DNA of 64,000 nucleotides from Clarkia xantiana subsp. parviflora (lineage: Eukaryota; Streptophyta; Magnoliopsida; Myrtales; Onagraceae): assembly GCA_036873135.1 (NCBI GenBank), contig JAPTYO010000009.1:39014756-39078755 (forward strand). The letters are read 5' to 3'. The position numbers and the translations under genes were made by a program. This document shows positions 63,389 to 64,000 of this stretch, piece by piece. Every line of letters begins with the position of its first letter. The stretch's first letter is position 1. The notes beneath the pieces are model-generated. The model had not been told where the DNA came from, made no database searches, and saw nothing but the letters and a program-made list of their open reading frames with translations.

Positions 63389-64000
63389 TGTTGGATATAC
63401 ACCCAAGCTTATTATAAATTGGTCCCCATAATTGGGCCACAATGGATTATAATTCGAAACTTGGAAAAAGGACACCCGAGGCCCAACACTTAGTCCCGAA
63501 AGCACTCCGAGTGGCGAAATCCACTCGAGAAGACCCTGAGTGGAAAAACCACTCGGAGATAATCCGAGCAAGGACCCTTGCTCGGGTTACCCAAGCAAGG
63601 CACTAGGGGTACCCCCCCCCCCCCCCTCCGTCCGGACGATTTCCCCTCGTCCGGAGCCCTATCCTCGGACGATATACAGCCCGGGGCTCGCCCTCGAAGG
63701 TCATTCCCACACACTTAACCACATTAAGCTCATCTACGGTCGAACCAAGGTCAAGTACAACATATTTCCGGTCAATGTCAACTTATATTACAAGCTGCCA
63801 CAACCGGACCAGGAAAGCACTGGAACCGGGGCGGTCCAATTGGAACTTTATAAATAGAGACCTCCTCTCCTCATTTGAAGATAATCTATCACTCTCCCTC
63901 TACGCTCATTACCTCTCTCTAAAGCCTATACTCATTTAAGCATCGGAGAGGGAAGGTCGAGCAGCACCCCCTCCTCCTTTGGTTTCGGTACTGACCCTTT
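63389..64000 (+). repeat. Element I: start of a Tat-related 5' LTR (partial)
   Basis: Starts TGTTGGATATACACCC where H's Gag stops matching. It contains a C run of about 16 (63610-63626), a TATAAATA box at 63849-63856, and TTAAGCATCGGAGAGGG at 63936-63952. It runs off the window, so neither the end nor the duplication can be seen. Confidence 0.65.

Noticed and set aside
1..64000. tRNA, rRNA or host protein genes
   Set aside because: No cloverleaf, rRNA block or non-transposon protein was recognised by reading; a tRNAscan or Infernal run would be needed to exclude short RNAs.

Overview
This window is plant nuclear DNA made almost entirely of LTR retrotransposons nested inside one another. The evidence for an angiosperm is plant-type Ty3/Gypsy proteins of the Tat/Retand kind, Ty1/Copia polyproteins, a spliced antisense 'putative gypsy-type transposon' ORF, and a small terminal-inverted-repeat DNA element. 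I found no host gene, tRNA or rRNA gene, and no CRISPR array. The species cannot be named from the sequence; a gene-poor, heterochromatin-like region of a large plant genome is the best description.

Layout, left to right. Element Z (1-2888, + strand) is the 3' part of a Tat-like Gypsy element. A short piece of Copia element D follows (2889-3002, - strand). Element A (3003-14515, - strand) is a complete Tat-like element inserted into D, with TSD TTTAC. D resumes at 14521 and ends in its 5' LTR at 20027. Copia element E (+ strand) occupies 20028-20713 and 53864 to about 59470. Between those parts lies element F (20714-53863, - strand, TSD GAGAG). F carries two insertions. Its left LTR holds Copia element C (21074-35498, - strand, TSD ACCTT), and C itself holds Tat-like element B (23088-31759, + strand, TSD CACTC). 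The start of F's gag holds Tat-like element G (43735-52950, - strand, TSD GGAGG). To the right of E are a MITE-like element (59569-59826), a decayed relative of F called H (about 59827-63388, - strand), and the first LTR of another element, I (63389-64000, + strand).

How the parts work together. The Tat-like elements (Z, A, B, G) share one plan: LTR, primer-binding site, gag, protease, reverse transcriptase, RNase H and integrase, then a tandem-repeat array, then an antisense spliced ORF (aORF) with its own TATA box, then a polypurine tract and LTR. The pol genes and the aORF point at each other, and the array lies between their 3' ends. F and H depart from this plan. Downstream of the protease they have no reverse transcriptase, RNase H or integrase. 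In that place is a second copy of the C-terminal half of the Gag domain and a second zinc-binding motif. F keeps this gag-protease-gag2 frame open for about 1,116 codons (split only by G), plus a 649-codon antisense ORF. This looks like a conserved non-autonomous lineage and is the most interesting thing here. Z and B carry a shortened but still open and spliceable aORF of about 95-101 residues.

Most other coding regions are broken by nonsense codons (often TAG or TAA where relatives have CAG or CAA), single-base frameshifts and deletions, as expected for silenced elements.
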